DNA of 36,146 bases from an uncultured Planctomycetaceae bacterium (GCA_903917235.1 CAIWZS010000531.1:1-36146), one strand, 5' to 3'; counted from the first letter of the stretch, positions 16,078-28,539 are shown. The notes: generated by a model from the letters alone, not told the origin. Program-made: numbers and translations.

Positions 16078-18963
16078 ATGCCGCAGCCGACGGTCGTCGA
16101 ATTCTGGAACGCACTCGGACAGAGCCGCCTCGTCGGGCCGGCCGTCCTCTCCTCGATCCAACGCGAGCACGCGCAGCGGAGCGACGCGCAGGGAGCCGAT
16201 GCGGCCGCGGTCGCCAGCTGGCTCGTCGGCCGCGGGCTGCTCACGCGGTGGCAGGCGAAGCGGCTCCTGGCCGGGTCGCGCGGCCCCTGGTTCGTCGGTG
16301 AGTACCGGCTGCTCGATCGCCACGAACATCCTGGCAACGTGCCCCTCTTCACGGCTCGGCATGAGCCTTCCGGCCGCGTCTTCAGCATCGTGCTGCTCGG
16401 GTCACGACGCTGCGACGACCCCGCCATCTGGCCCGGAATCGCCCGCCGCGCCTCCGCGGCCATCGCCGCGACCGATCCGGTCCTCTCCCGTACGTGGTCG
16501 ATCGAGCAGGCGGACACGACCCGATTCATCGTCTGCGAGCAGGTCGCGGGCGAGTCGCTCGGCAGGGTGCTCACCCGATCCGGCGCGATGTCGCAGCGGG
16601 TCGCCGGTGCGCTCGGCCTGCGGATCGCGCGGAGCATCGCGTCGCTGCACGCGGCCGGCGAGGTGCATGGGGGCCTGTCGCTCGACGCGGTGCGACTGCC
16701 CAGCGGCGACGGGCCGGCCGATCCGGACGCCGCGCGTGTGCTGCAGTACCCGCTCGTAGGCGATCCGCATCTCGATCCGCCCCGAATCCCGCTCGAGAGC
16801 GACGAGGACCTCGAGCGCCTCGGCACCCGGGCGTCCTTCGTGGCTCCGGAACTGACCCGTCCCGACGCCGCCTGCGACGCGCGATCGGACGTGTACGCCA
16901 TCGGCTGCGTGCTCCACGCGCTCCTGACCGGACAGGTGCCCGGCTGGCGCGGCGAGCCGCGCGCCACGCTCCGGCAGGCCGCCATCTCGGGAGTGCCACC
17001 GCTCGGTCCGCCCGTCGTGCCGGAGGAAGTGGGAACGCTGGTGTCGTACCTGACGACACGGGACCCGGAGGCCCGCTACCGCACCGCGGCGGAGGCCGCC
17101 GAGGCGATCGCCGCCTGCTTCGGGCTCGACGCGGGCACGCCCCTGATGGGCGTGGATACCTCCCATCCCCAGCTGGCCGTGACGACCGACGCCTCCACCC
17201 GGCCCGCGGCGCGGCGCCCGTCGCCCCGGCGCACCTTCCCCAGCGGTGCCATCGCCGGGGCGGCGGCCCTCGTCATGCTCGTCGCGGCCGGAGCCTGGCT
17301 CGATCCGTTCGGTCTCTTCGACAAGGGCGGCACAGGCGGCGGCCTGCCGGGTGGATCCGACTCGAGCGCATCGACCGAGGCTCCTCAGGACGACGGCGGA
17401 GCGACCGCCCCGTCGTCACCCGACCCGGCCCTCGTGGCGTCGACCGCCACGCCGCCCTCCGCACCGGGAGACTCCCCGGCTCCGGCCCCCGCGGGCGTCG
17501 GGCCCGCGCCGCGCGCGAACGCGTCGCCCGCGGCGATCGCGCCCGTCGTGGTCGCAGACGATTCGTTGCCGTGGGCCGCACCGACGCACGGCTCCGCGCT
17601 CCCGTGGACGTATCTGCCGGGTGGCAGCCAGTTGCTTCTTGGCGCGAGGCCGGCGGAGATCATGGCCGACGAGGAGGGCCTGCTCTTCTTCAAGGCCCTC
17701 GGCCCGCTCGTGGAGTCGGCCGCCTCGTGGCTCGCTTCCGTCACCGGGTGCGGCCTCGATGGCATCGAGTCGGTGCAGGCGGGCTGGCAGGCCGCTGCGG
17801 ATGGCACGGTCCTGGGCGCGTGCGTCGTCCGGCTCGACGGTGGCCGCACCATTCCCGATCAGGACGATTTCCGCAGCCGGCAGTGGGGCGCGGAACGCGA
17901 GACGCAGGTGTCGGGCGAAACGATCCACCATGGGCCGCGCCTGGCGTTCTGGACGCCGAAGGCGGACGTGGGCCGCGTGCTCGTCGTCGCTCCGACCGAT
18001 TTCATGGAGGACATCGTCCGCGGGGGCACGTCGCCGCCGCCGCTGCCGGGCGACCTCGAGACGCTCGTCCCCACCCTCGACGGAGGCCGTCACCTGACGC
18101 TCGCGGTCGCCACCCACTATCTCTTCACCGAGGGCAGGGGAATCCTCAGCGGTCCTCTCGAGCGACTGGCCGAGCCGCTCGAGACGTTCTTCGGCGAGGA
18201 CGTCCGAGCCGCCGCCCTGTCGGCTCATTTCGGCAGCGACTTCTATGCCGAACTGGATGCCGTCAGCACGCTCGACAAAGCGGCCGGCGGGCTCGCCCCC
18301 GTGCTGCGGGAACGCATCGACGCCCTCCCCGACTCGGTCGAGGAGTGGATCGCCGCTCTCGCCCCGCACCCGCACGGGCGGCGTCTGGTCATGCGACTGC
18401 CGGGGATGCTTCGGGCGCTCGTCGCCAACCTGCGGTCGGGCGCGGAGGGTCAGGTCGCGGTGCTCAACGCCTACCTTCCGCGGCACGCCGGCCACAACCT
18501 CGCGCTGGCCGGAGAGCTCGTGCTCGCCCAGGCACCCGGAGCGGGGGCGGCGGCGGTCGCTGCGACGTCGGGTGCCACGCCGGCGGCCGCGGCCCCGCAG
18601 GACGCACTCGGGAAGCTGAAACGGCCGATGACGCTCGTGTTCGCCCGCGACACGCTCGAGAAGTCGGTGCAGATGATCGCCGACGAGATCGGCGTGCCGA
18701 TCGAGATCAACGGCGGCGACCTGCAGCTCGAGGGCATCACCAAGAACCAGAGCTTCGGTCTCACCGAGCGCGACTCGACCGCCGACGCGATCCTGCGGGT
18801 GATCCTCGGGAAGTCCAATGCCGAGGGCAAGCTGGTCTACGTGGTGCGACGTCAGGACGGCGCGGAGAAGATCGAGATCACGACCCGCGCCGCCGTCGCG
18901 AAGCGCGGCGACACGCTGCCGCCCGGTTTCGAACCGACGAAGGCTCCCGAGGAGAAGCGATGA
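16078..18963 (+). CDS. Membrane-anchored Ser/Thr pseudokinase with a large periplasmic region
   Basis: A 961-aa protein. Residues 8-80 match the N-terminal module of planctomycete Ser/Thr kinases ([28 protein letters not shown]). The kinase-like domain (about 75-350) keeps C-lobe structure, APEL (256-259), [15 protein letters not shown] (271-285) and DPEARY, but lacks catalysis. The Gly-rich loop reads [10 protein letters not shown], the VAIK lysine is replaced (FSIVLLGS), HRDLKPxN reads HGGLSLDAV (197-205), and no DFG is present. One membrane segment is at about 389-406, then a Pro/Ala/Ser linker, an unrecognised globular region (about 510-830) and a C-terminal STN/secretin-like module ([37 protein letters not shown]). 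Function is unknown; a scaffold or signal sensor is inferred. ATGA overlap couples it to aroF. Its start could be ATG 16015. Confidence 0.85.
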   Translation: MPQPTVVEFWNALGQSRLVGPAVLSSIQREHAQRSDAQGADAAAVASWLVGRGLLTRWQAKRLLAGSRGPWFVGEYRLLDRHEHPGNVPLFTARHEPSGRVFSIVLLGSRRCDDPAIWPGIARRASAAIAATDPVLSRTWSIEQADTTRFIVCEQVAGESLGRVLTRSGAMSQRVAGALGLRIARSIASLHAAGEVHGGLSLDAVRLPSGDGPADPDAARVLQYPLVGDPHLDPPRIPLESDEDLERLGTRASFVAPELTRPDAACDARSDVYAIGCVLHALLTGQVPGWRGEPRATLRQAAISGVPPLGPPVVPEEVGTLVSYLTTRDPEARYRTAAEAAEAIAACFGLDAGTPLMGVDTSHPQLAVTTDASTRPAARRPSPRRTFPSGAIAGAAALVMLVAAGAWLDPFGLFDKGGTGGGLPGGSDSSASTEAPQDDGGATAPSSPDPALVASTATPPSAPGDSPAPAPAGVGPAPRANASPAAIAPVVVADDSLPWAAPTHGSALPWTYLPGGSQLLLGARPAEIMADEEGLLFFKALGPLVESAASWLASVTGCGLDGIESVQAGWQAAADGTVLGACVVRLDGGRTIPDQDDFRSRQWGAERETQVSGETIHHGPRLAFWTPKADVGRVLVVAPTDFMEDIVRGGTSPPPLPGDLETLVPTLDGGRHLTLAVATHYLFTEGRGILSGPLERLAEPLETFFGEDVRAAALSAHFGSDFYAELDAVSTLDKAAGGLAPVLRERIDALPDSVEEWIAALAPHPHGRRLVMRLPGMLRALVANLRSGAEGQVAVLNAYLPRHAGHNLALAGELVLAQAPGAGAAAVAATSGATPAAAAPQDALGKLKRPMTLVFARDTLEKSVQMIADEIGVPIEINGGDLQLEGITKNQSFGLTERDSTADAILRVILGKSNAEGKLVYVVRRQDGAEKIEITTRAAVAKRGDTLPPGFEPTKAPEEKR

Positions 18964-19976
18964 TCATCGTCATGGAAGCAGGTGCCTCGACGGCCGCGCT
19001 CGATCACGTGGTGCGGCACGTCGAGCGGCTCGGACTCCGGCCCCACGTGATCGTCGGCACCGAGCGCACCGTCGTCGCCGTCGTGGGCGACGAGCGCGGG
19101 GCGGCCTCGAGCGGACTCGAGACGCTGCCCGGTGTCGCGTCGGTGCTGCCGATCCTCGCGCCCTACAAGGTGGCCAGCCGCGAGGTCCGGGCCGAGCCGA
19201 CGGTCGTGCGGGCCCGGTCGCTCGTCGTCGGCGGCGGACGGGTCGGCGTGATCGCCGGACCGTGCTCGGTGGAGAGTCGCGACCAGATCGTCGAGACGGC
19301 GCGGGCCGTCCGCGATGCCGGTGCCACGGGGCTGCGGGGAGGGGCGTTCAAGCCGCGCACGAGCCCGTACAGCTTCCAGGGCCTCAAGGAGCGGGGGCTG
19401 GAACTGCTGGCCGAGGCGCGAGAGGCCACCGGCCTCGCCGTCGTCACCGAGGTGGTGGCCCCGGAGGATGTCGCGCTCGTGGGCCGGTACGCGGACGTGC
19501 TCCAGGTCGGCGCGCGCAACATGCAGAACTACCGACTGCTCGAGGCGGTGGGACGAACCCGGCTCCCGGTGCTGCTCAAGCGCGGACCGGCCGCCACCGT
19601 GGAGGAGCTCCTGCTCGCCGCCGAGTACATCCTCGACGGCGGCAACCACGCCGTGATGCTCTGCGAGCGGGGCATCCGCACCTTCGAGACCCACACCCGC
19701 TTCACGCTGCCGCTGGCGACCGTGCCCTGGCTGCAGGCCCGCACGCACCTGCCGGTCGTCGTCGATCCCAGCCACGGCACGGGACACGCCGCCCTCGTGG
19801 AGCCGATGGCGGCCGCCAGCGTCGCGGCTGGCGCCGACGGCCTGATCGTCGAGGTGCATCCCGATCCCGCGAAGGCGGCCAGCGACGGGGCCCAGACGCT
19901 CGACGTCGCGGGCTTCCGCCGCATGATGGAGGTCTGCCGGCGCGTGGCCGCGGCGGTGGGACGCGAGATCGGCTGA
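18960..19976 (+). CDS. aroF: 3-deoxy-7-phosphoheptulonate (DAHP) synthase
   Basis: First step of the shikimate pathway: phosphoenolpyruvate plus erythrose 4-phosphate to DAHP. Residues 1-70 are the ferredoxin-like regulatory domain of the type I-beta form ([10 protein letters not shown].., [16 protein letters not shown]). The TIM barrel has [69 protein letters not shown] and VDPSHGTGH. The length of 338 aa is standard. ATG 18960 overlaps the pseudokinase stop as ATGA, with GGAG at 18951-18954, so its translation depends on the upstream gene. It ends only 4 bp from the stop of mgtE on the other strand. The N-terminal domain suggests allosteric feedback control. Confidence 0.96.
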   Translation: MIIVMEAGASTAALDHVVRHVERLGLRPHVIVGTERTVVAVVGDERGAASSGLETLPGVASVLPILAPYKVASREVRAEPTVVRARSLVVGGGRVGVIAGPCSVESRDQIVETARAVRDAGATGLRGGAFKPRTSPYSFQGLKERGLELLAEAREATGLAVVTEVVAPEDVALVGRYADVLQVGARNMQNYRLLEAVGRTRLPVLLKRGPAATVEELLLAAEYILDGGNHAVMLCERGIRTFETHTRFTLPLATVPWLQARTHLPVVVDPSHGTGHAALVEPMAAASVAAGADGLIVEVHPDPAKAASDGAQTLDVAGFRRMMEVCRRVAAAVGREIG

Positions 19977-19980
19977 GGTC

Positions 19981-21324
19981 TCACCCGAGCAGGGCGAGCG
20001 ACACACCGGTGTAGATCACGATCCCGACGATGTCGACGATCGCCGAGACGAAGGGATTGCTCATGAGGGCCGGGTCGAGGCCGAGTGAGCGGAAGACGAG
20101 CGGCAGCACCGATCCGGCGAGCGAGCCGAGCACCACGACGGCCAGGATCGTCACGGGGATCACGAGCGCCTGCAGCGGCGTCGGCGCGTACACGAGCGCG
20201 AGCAGGTAGCCGGGGATCGCGAGGAGCGTGCCGAGAACGAGTCCCATCGCCACCTCGCGACGCAGGATGCGTCCGCAGTCGGACAGCCTGGCGTCGCCGG
20301 TCGACAGGGCGGTGATGACGAGGGTGGCCGACTGGTTGCCGGAGTTGCCGCCGCTGGCGATGACGAGCGGAATGAAGGCGACGAGCCACGCATGCCGGAT
20401 GGGCGACGTGGAGAGCACCATGGCCGTCAGGGCCGCGGTGGCGAAGAGGATCGCGAGCCACACCCCCCGCTTCCACGCCATCGAGACGATGCCGGCCTCG
20501 AGGTAACTCTCGCCGAGGGGCGAGATGGCCGCGATCCGCTGCGCGTCGTCGGTCGCCTCCTGCCGCACCTGATCGAGCACGTCGTCGTGGGTGACGATCC
20601 CCACGAGCCGGTTCCGATCGTCCACGACCGGCACGGCGAGGAAGTCGAACCGCGCGAGCTTGTCGACGGCCTCCTCCGCCGGATCGTCGACGCGGACGCT
20701 GATCACGTCCCGCTCCATGAGGTCGGCGATCAGGGACGTCGGCTTGGCGAGGATCAGGTCCCGGAGCGACACGGATCCGACGAGCTGCCGTTCGCCGTCG
20801 AGCACGTAGACGGAGTAGATCGACTCGCTGTCGGGAGCCTGCGAGCGGAGCCGCGAGATCGCCTCTCCCGCCGTGATATCGGCAGGCAGCGACGCGTACT
20901 CGGTGGTCATGAGCGACCCGGCGGAATCCTCCGGACAGGAGAGGAGCATCCGGATGTCGTGCCGCTCCGCCTTGGCGACGAGCGGAAGCAGATCCTCGAC
21001 CAGATCGGAGTCGAGTTCGCGGAGCAGGTCGTCGCGATTGTCCGCCGCCATCCACTCGAGCAGCCCGCCGAGGTGCGCCCGGTCACCCGACTTGACGAGC
21101 TCGACCTGCGTGGCCATCGGGTAGTAGGGGAAGATCTCCGCCTGCCGCTCCACGGGCACGGCGTCGAGCATGCGCCACAGCTCGGTTGGCTCGAGCCCCT
21201 CGGTGAACTCCGCGACCGTCGCCGGGTGGAGTTCCTCGGCGACCTCGCGCAGGCCGGCGGTATCCCCCTCGGCGAGCATCACCCGCAGTTCGGGGAGCAG
21301 GATGGGATTGGCGGCCGAGGGCAT
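19981..21324 (-). CDS. mgtE: Magnesium transporter MgtE
   Basis: Mg2+ channel/transporter of the inner membrane. The N-terminal superhelical domain is residues 1-125, then two CBS domains ([15 protein letters not shown] to about residue 255) that gate by cytoplasmic Mg2+. The membrane domain begins near [15 protein letters not shown] and holds the ion-path motif [18 protein letters not shown] with [15 protein letters not shown]. The length of 447 aa is standard. ATG 21324 has no Shine-Dalgarno site; the bases before it are pyrimidine-rich. It is divergent from the diheme cytochrome c gene (68 bp). Confidence 0.95.
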   Translation of the reverse strand: MPSAANPILLPELRVMLAEGDTAGLREVAEELHPATVAEFTEGLEPTELWRMLDAVPVERQAEIFPYYPMATQVELVKSGDRAHLGGLLEWMAADNRDDLLRELDSDLVEDLLPLVAKAERHDIRMLLSCPEDSAGSLMTTEYASLPADITAGEAISRLRSQAPDSESIYSVYVLDGERQLVGSVSLRDLILAKPTSLIADLMERDVISVRVDDPAEEAVDKLARFDFLAVPVVDDRNRLVGIVTHDDVLDQVRQEATDDAQRIAAISPLGESYLEAGIVSMAWKRGVWLAILFATAALTAMVLSTSPIRHAWLVAFIPLVIASGGNSGNQSATLVITALSTGDARLSDCGRILRREVAMGLVLGTLLAIPGYLLALVYAPTPLQALVIPVTILAVVVLGSLAGSVLPLVFRSLGLDPALMSNPFVSAIVDIVGIVIYTGVSLALLG

Positions 21325-21377
21325 TGGCGGGAGAGGGAGGGGAGGGCGAGGGCGACGGACCGATGGCGGCCGACGCC

Positions 21378-21383
21378 TATACT
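21378..21383 (+). promoter_or_regulatory. -10 element close to the diheme cytochrome c start
   Basis: TATACT lies 9 nt before ATG 21393, so the transcript would begin at or very near the start codon. No Shine-Dalgarno site is present, which fits a leaderless or near-leaderless mRNA. Confidence 0.4.
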
Positions 21384-21392
21384 GCGATCACG

Positions 21393-24292
<2,900 letters not shown>

Positions 24293-24322
24293 TTCCGGGT
24301 TGCGAACTCGCGCGATGATGCA

Positions 24323-24337
24323 GCACGGATGACGTGC
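24323..24337. terminator. Possible hairpin between convergent thiC and cysS
   Basis: GCACG-GATGA-CGTGC forms a 5-bp stem in the 49-bp gap. It has no T-run, so its role is uncertain. Confidence 0.2.
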
Positions 24338-24341
24338 GGCG

Positions 24342-25937
24342 TCAGGTGCGCGACCAACGGGTGCCCGCCGGGCCGTCCTCGAGGGTGACGCCCGCGCCCC
24401 CGAGCCGGTCCCGAATCAGGTCGGCGGTCGCGAAATCCTTCGCCGCGCGGGCCCGGGCACGGATCTCGATCACGAGGTCCATCAGGCCGGCCACGAGCGT
24501 CCCGTCGGCGTTTCCCTCGGTGTTTCCCTCGGCCCGAGGCTCGCGGAGAAAGAGACCGAGGACGCCCGTGAGCTCCCGGAGCGCGAGGAGCATCGCGTCG
24601 AGCGTCTCGAGGGCGGCGGGAGACCGGGCTGTCTCGAGGGCGTGGGCGTCGATGTGCCGATTGACGACGCGCACGAAATCGAACAGGGTCGCCACCGCGA
24701 TCGCGGTGTTGAAATCGTCGTCCATCGCCGCGAGGAAGCGCGAGCGGAGGGCGGTCGCCTCCTCTCCGGCGGCGCCGATCGCGAGGTCTCCCGAGCGCCG
24801 ATCGCGCCGTGCCAGTTGGTGGAACGACCGTCCCGCGATCCGCTCGTACCGCGAGAAGACCCGCGTGAACGCCTCGAGCGCCCGCGCGCTCTCGGCGAGC
24901 GGCTCCTCGCCGAAATGGATCGGGCTGCGGTAGTGGGTCGAGAGCAGGAGGAGGCGGATCGCCTCGGGGCGATGACGTCGCAGCAGTTCCGTGAAGGGCT
25001 GGGCTCCAGTCGACTTCGAGATCTTGCTGGCGGCCTGCGCCGCGGCGTCGGCCGCCGCGTCGAGGGGTTCGCCGCCACGCGGTCGGCCGCCGACCTTGCC
25101 GGCGGCCGACCCCGCCTGCATGAGCCCGTTGTGCATCCAGAACGTCGCCATCGGGCACCCGTGGAGCGATTCGCTCTGCGCGAGCTCGTTCTCGTGATGC
25201 GGAAAGACCAGGTCGAGCCCGCCACCGTGGATGTCGAAGTGCTCGCCGAGAATCGCCTTGCTCATCGCCGAGCACTCGATGTGCCACCCCGGCCGACCCG
25301 GCCCCCACGGGCTCGGCCACGACGGTTCCCCCGGCTTGGCCGCCTTCCAGAGCGCGAAGTCGGCCGTCGATCGCTTCCGCTCCGCCGTCGAGCCACCCTC
25401 GCCCTGCATCTGGTCCACGGCGCGATTCGTCAATTTGCCGTAGTCGGCGTCCTTCGCGACGTCGAAGTAGACGTCGCCGTCGCTGGCGTACGCGAAGCCC
25501 TTGGCGACGAGCCCCTCGATGAAGGCGATGATCGTGTCGATGTGCTCCGTCGCCTTCGGCATCACGTCGATGCCGTCGACGCCAAGCGCCGCGAGGTTGC
25601 CGAGATAGTCGGCCGTCATCTCCTCTGCCAGGGCGCGCATCGTCGTCTCACGGGACACGCTTTCCGCGATGATCTTGTCGTCGACGTCCGTGATGTTGAC
25701 CACCCAGGTGACGGTCCACCCGGAGAAGACGAGGTGCCGCTTGATCGTGTCGAAGATCACCGGCCCCACCATGTGGCCGATGTGGCTCGGCTTGTAGACG
25801 GTCGGCCCGCAGAGATACATGCCGACGTGGCCGGGCCGCACCGTCACGAGTGGTGCCTTCGATCGTGTCAGCGTGCTGTAGACCTCGATCCGCGGCCTGC
25901 CGGCCGTCGCCGCGTCGATCGCCCCGGTCATCGTCAT
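24342..25937 (-). CDS. cysS: Cysteinyl-tRNA synthetase
   Basis: Charges tRNA-Cys in the cytoplasm. Class I motifs are MYLCGPTVYKPSHIGHM (zinc Cys and HIGH-type SHIGH), ITDVDDKII, WHIECSAMS, HGGGLDLVFPHHENELAQSE and KISKSTG as the KMSKS loop. Between WMHNGLMQAG and KISKS there is an Ala/Gly-rich insert of about 30 residues (SAAGKVGGRPRGGEP..). The C-terminal helical domain has AMDDDFNTAIAVATLFDFV. ATG 25937 is taken because AGGAGT is 9 nt upstream; ATG 25931 is 6 bases inside it. The length of 531 aa is a little above usual because of the insert. It lies 64 bp after ispF on the same strand. Confidence 0.96.
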   Translation of the reverse strand: MTMTGAIDAATAGRPRIEVYSTLTRSKAPLVTVRPGHVGMYLCGPTVYKPSHIGHMVGPVIFDTIKRHLVFSGWTVTWVVNITDVDDKIIAESVSRETTMRALAEEMTADYLGNLAALGVDGIDVMPKATEHIDTIIAFIEGLVAKGFAYASDGDVYFDVAKDADYGKLTNRAVDQMQGEGGSTAERKRSTADFALWKAAKPGEPSWPSPWGPGRPGWHIECSAMSKAILGEHFDIHGGGLDLVFPHHENELAQSESLHGCPMATFWMHNGLMQAGSAAGKVGGRPRGGEPLDAAADAAAQAASKISKSTGAQPFTELLRRHRPEAIRLLLLSTHYRSPIHFGEEPLAESARALEAFTRVFSRYERIAGRSFHQLARRDRRSGDLAIGAAGEEATALRSRFLAAMDDDFNTAIAVATLFDFVRVVNRHIDAHALETARSPAALETLDAMLLALRELTGVLGLFLREPRAEGNTEGNADGTLVAGLMDLVIEIRARARAAKDFATADLIRDRLGGAGVTLEDGPAGTRWSRT

Positions 25938-26001
25938 CTCGTTCGCACTCCTGGAAATCCACGTGTCCGGCCCGGTGCACACGGTGTGCCCGCCGACCCA
26001 C

Positions 26002-26490
26002 TCACTCGTCCCGATCCGACCGCTCGATGAGCACCACGCACTCGGCGGCGATCGCCTCCTCCGCACCGACGGGCCCCACGCCCTCTCCCGTCTTCGCCTT
26101 GAGCCAGACGGCCTCCTCGTCCACGTGGAGAATCCCGGCGATCCGTCGGCGGATCGCCGTCCGATGGGGGAGAATCTTGGGGCGCTGGGCGAAGATCACG
26201 CAATCCAGGTTCACGATCCGCCAGCCGGCCGCCGCGAGGCGACGCGCCGCCTCCGCCAGCATGCCGGCCGAATCCCGGCCGCGATTGGCGGGATCGGTGT
26301 CGGGAAACAACTCGCCGATGTCGCCGAGGCCGGCCGCCCCGAGCAGGGCGTCGGTGACCGCGTGCAAGAGCACGTCCGCGTCGCTGTGCCCCACCGCCCG
26401 GCGGTCGTGCGGGATCGTCACCCCTCCGAGCACGAGGCCACCGCCCGGCTCCAGTCGGTGCAGGTCGTGTCCGAGTCCGATGCGCGCCAT
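26002..26490 (-). CDS. ispF: 2-C-methyl-D-erythritol 2,4-cyclodiphosphate synthase
   Basis: Fifth step of the MEP isoprenoid pathway; forms the cyclic diphosphate with release of CMP. Motifs seen are GLGHDLHRL (metal D9, H11), GHSDADVLLHAVTDALLGA, GDIGELFPDTD and KAKTGEGVGPVG near the C-terminus. The length of 162 aa is standard. ATG 26490 has GGAGG 10 nt upstream. It shares a 49-bp divergent promoter region with the ABC exporter and is followed by cysS, probably in one operon. Confidence 0.96.
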   Translation of the reverse strand: MARIGLGHDLHRLEPGGGLVLGGVTIPHDRRAVGHSDADVLLHAVTDALLGAAGLGDIGELFPDTDPANRGRDSAGMLAEAARRLAAAGWRIVNLDCVIFAQRPKILPHRTAIRRRIAGILHVDEEAVWLKAKTGEGVGPVGAEEAIAAECVVLIERSDRDE

Positions 26491-26524
26491 GCTGCGGAAG
26501 CCTCCGGAGGATCCACCGTTTTCA

Positions 26525-26532
26525 CCTATACT
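26525..26532. promoter_or_regulatory. Overlapping divergent -10 elements for ispF and the ABC exporter
   Basis: CCTATACT holds TATACT (26527-26532) for the plus strand and TATAGG (26525-26530) for the minus strand. The plus element is 7 nt before ATG 26540, which predicts a leaderless mRNA. The minus element would give a leader of about 27 nt with the GGAGG site of ispF. The two polymerases would compete for the same bases. Confidence 0.4.
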
Positions 26533-26539
26533 CCCGCGC

Positions 26540-27589
26540 ATGGACAACTCCGCGAGCCGTTCGAAATCCGAGTCCACCCCGGTGATCGAGGTCGAGGGAC
26601 TCGCCAAGGAATACCGCGTCCATGACAAGCCCGAGGGCCTCGCGGCGAGCGTCCGCAGCCTGTTCCACCGCACCAGCCGGGTCGTCGAGGCGCTCCGCGG
26701 GGTGGACCTGCGGGTCGGACGCGGCGAATTCGTGGCGCTGCTCGGCCCCAACGGTGCGGGCAAGACCACGTTTCTCAAGCTGCTCTCGGGCATCATCACG
26801 CCCTCCCGCGGCACCGCCCGCGTCCTCGGGCACGTCCCCTGGGTGCGGGAGAACGAGTTTCGCCGGCGGTTCGCCCTCGTCATGGGCCAGCGCAACCAGC
26901 TCTGGTGGGACCTGCCCGCCGCCGAGAGTTTCCGGCTCCACCGCGAGATCTACCGGATCGAGCCCTCCCGCTTCACACGGGTTCGCGACGAGCTCGTCGA
27001 CCTGCTGGGGGTGCGGCAGCTCGTGCTGCAGCCGGTTCGAGAACTGTCACTCGGGGAACGGATGAAGCTCGAACTGGTGGCGGCGCTGCTGCACGAGCCC
27101 GAGGTTCTCTTCCTCGACGAGCCGACGATCGGACTCGACGTCGTCGCCCAGCACACGATCCACGCCTTCCTGCGTCACGTGCAGGCGGAGCGACGCGTGA
27201 CGGTGATGCTCACCACGCACTACATGAAGGACGTGGCGGCCCTCTGCGAGCGGGTGATCGTGATCACGCACGGCGACATCCTCTACGACGGGTCGCTTGC
27301 CGACATCGTCGATCGCTTCACGACCCACAAGATCGTCACGCTCGACCTCGACGAGGTGCCGTCCCCGGCGCGCGTCGCCCGCTACGGGTTCCCCTGCGAG
27401 GTGCGCGGGCCGCGGGTCGTGCTCCGGGTCGATCGCGGCCGCATCGCCGAGGTGCTCCCCGATATCCTGCGCGACGAGGGGGTCCGCGACGTGTCGGTGG
27501 AGGACGTGCCGCTCGAGGAGATCGTGGCTGAACTCTTCCGCTCGACGCGGACGCGTCCCGTCGGGGCGCCTGCCGGGGCCGCCCCATGA
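26540..27589 (+). CDS. ABC transporter ATP-binding protein (ABC-2 exporter type)
   Basis: Powers export by the two permeases that follow. Walker A is LLGPNGAGKTT (from about residue 68), the Q-loop region is MGQRNQLWWDL, the signature is ELSLGERMKLEL (LSLGE in place of LSGGQ), and Walker B is VLFLDEPTIGLD, with TTHYMKD as the H-loop. The Q-loop with W-W-D and the SLGER signature are typical of the COG4586-type ATPases that pair with DUF990 permeases. The length of 349 aa includes a roughly 80-residue C-terminal domain (LDLDEVPSPARVARYGF..). ATG 26540 is 7 nt after TATACT. The stop overlaps the first permease start (ATGA). Substrate unknown. Confidence 0.93.
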   Translation: MDNSASRSKSESTPVIEVEGLAKEYRVHDKPEGLAASVRSLFHRTSRVVEALRGVDLRVGRGEFVALLGPNGAGKTTFLKLLSGIITPSRGTARVLGHVPWVRENEFRRRFALVMGQRNQLWWDLPAAESFRLHREIYRIEPSRFTRVRDELVDLLGVRQLVLQPVRELSLGERMKLELVAALLHEPEVLFLDEPTIGLDVVAQHTIHAFLRHVQAERRVTVMLTTHYMKDVAALCERVIVITHGDILYDGSLADIVDRFTTHKIVTLDLDEVPSPARVARYGFPCEVRGPRVVLRVDRGRIAEVLPDILRDEGVRDVSVEDVPLEEIVAELFRSTRTRPVGAPAGAAP

Positions 27590-28479
27590 GCGGGCGGAGC
27601 GTGCCCCTCGAGCCCGACCGGCACGTGGCGTCGCCGCGGTTGCTCGAGGGCCTGCGGGTGTGGTGCACGATGCTCGCCATCTGCCTCGAGGAGCGGCTCG
27701 TCTACCGGGGAGACTTCCTGCTCGGCACCGCGATGCGGTTCCTGCCGATCGTCACCCAGATCTTTCTCTGGACGGCCGTCTTCTCCGCCACCAGCCGCGC
27801 CGACATCGCCGGCTACACCCGCGACGACGTCGTCGCCTACTACCTGCTCACGATGCTCACGCGGGCCTTCTCCAGCATGCCCGGCCTCGCGGGCGGCATC
27901 GCCCGCAGCATCCGTGACGGTTCGATCAAGAAGTTCCTCGTCCAACCGGTGGACTTCATCGGCTTCCTGCTCGCCGCCCGCGTGGCCCACAAGCTCGTCT
28001 ACTACGCCGTGGCGATCGTCCCCTTCGCGGCGGTCTTCCTGCTCTGCCGCGGCTATTTCCCACCACCGCCTGACGCACCGACGGTGCTCGTCTTCCTCGC
28101 GTCGCTCGTGCTCGCGTTCCTGCTCGGATTCTTCATGGAGGCGACGCTCGGCATGCTCGGCTTCTGGGTGCTGGAGGTGTCGAGCATCGTGTTCGGCTAC
28201 ATGCTCGTGCAGTACCTCCTGTCGGGTCACATGTTTCCGATCGACATGCTCGCCGGCATCCCCACGGGCATCCCCGGCGTGAACGTCGCCGATCTGGTCC
28301 AGTGGCTCCCGTTCGGCTACACGGCCTACTTTCCCGCCGCGGTGTGGCTCGGCAAGATCGAGGGGGAGGAACTGTTCCGTGCCCTGGCGGTCGAGGTCGG
28401 CTGGGTGGTCGTGATGGCGATCGCGTGCCGGGCCGCCTGGCACCGCGGAACGCGCCGCTACGGCGCGTTCGGAGGCTGA
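27586..28479 (+). CDS. ABC-2 family permease (first subunit)
   Basis: A 297-aa inner-membrane protein with about six hydrophobic segments (FLLGTAMRFLPIVTQIFLW, LVYYAVAIVPFAAVFLL, VLVFLASLVLAFLLGFFM and others). DGSIKKFLVQPVDF, and the overall layout, match the DUF990-type permeases. It starts in an ATGA overlap with the ATPase gene, so it is translationally coupled. A 60-bp gap holding a promoter-like element separates it from the second permease. Confidence 0.88.
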   Translation: MSGRSVPLEPDRHVASPRLLEGLRVWCTMLAICLEERLVYRGDFLLGTAMRFLPIVTQIFLWTAVFSATSRADIAGYTRDDVVAYYLLTMLTRAFSSMPGLAGGIARSIRDGSIKKFLVQPVDFIGFLLAARVAHKLVYYAVAIVPFAAVFLLCRGYFPPPPDAPTVLVFLASLVLAFLLGFFMEATLGMLGFWVLEVSSIVFGYMLVQYLLSGHMFPIDMLAGIPTGIPGVNVADLVQWLPFGYTAYFPAAVWLGKIEGEELFRALAVEVGWVVVMAIACRAAWHRGTRRYGAFGG

Positions 28480-28498
28480 TCGCTCAGGCCGCAGGGTT

Positions 28499-28528
28499 TT
28501 GCCCCGTCCCACCGGGACGCGGTACGCT
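28499..28528 (+). promoter_or_regulatory. Internal promoter candidate before the second permease
   Basis: TTGCCC (28499-28504), an 18-nt spacer and TACGCT (28523-28528). This is the best -35/-10 pair I see in the window. It sits 11 nt before ATG 28540, which has no Shine-Dalgarno site. Confidence 0.4.
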
Positions 28529-28539
28529 CTGCAGCTCCC

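Noticed and set aside
16494-18959. N-terminal extension of aroF over the pseudokinase gene
   Set aside because: The extended frame is Arg/Gly-rich and lacks motifs; the ATG at 18960 with GGAG upstream gives a normal-length DAHP synthase.
21324-21392. Earlier start of the diheme cytochrome c gene
   Set aside because: It would overlap the mgtE start codon, and the added Gly/Glu-rich lead would bury the signal peptide.
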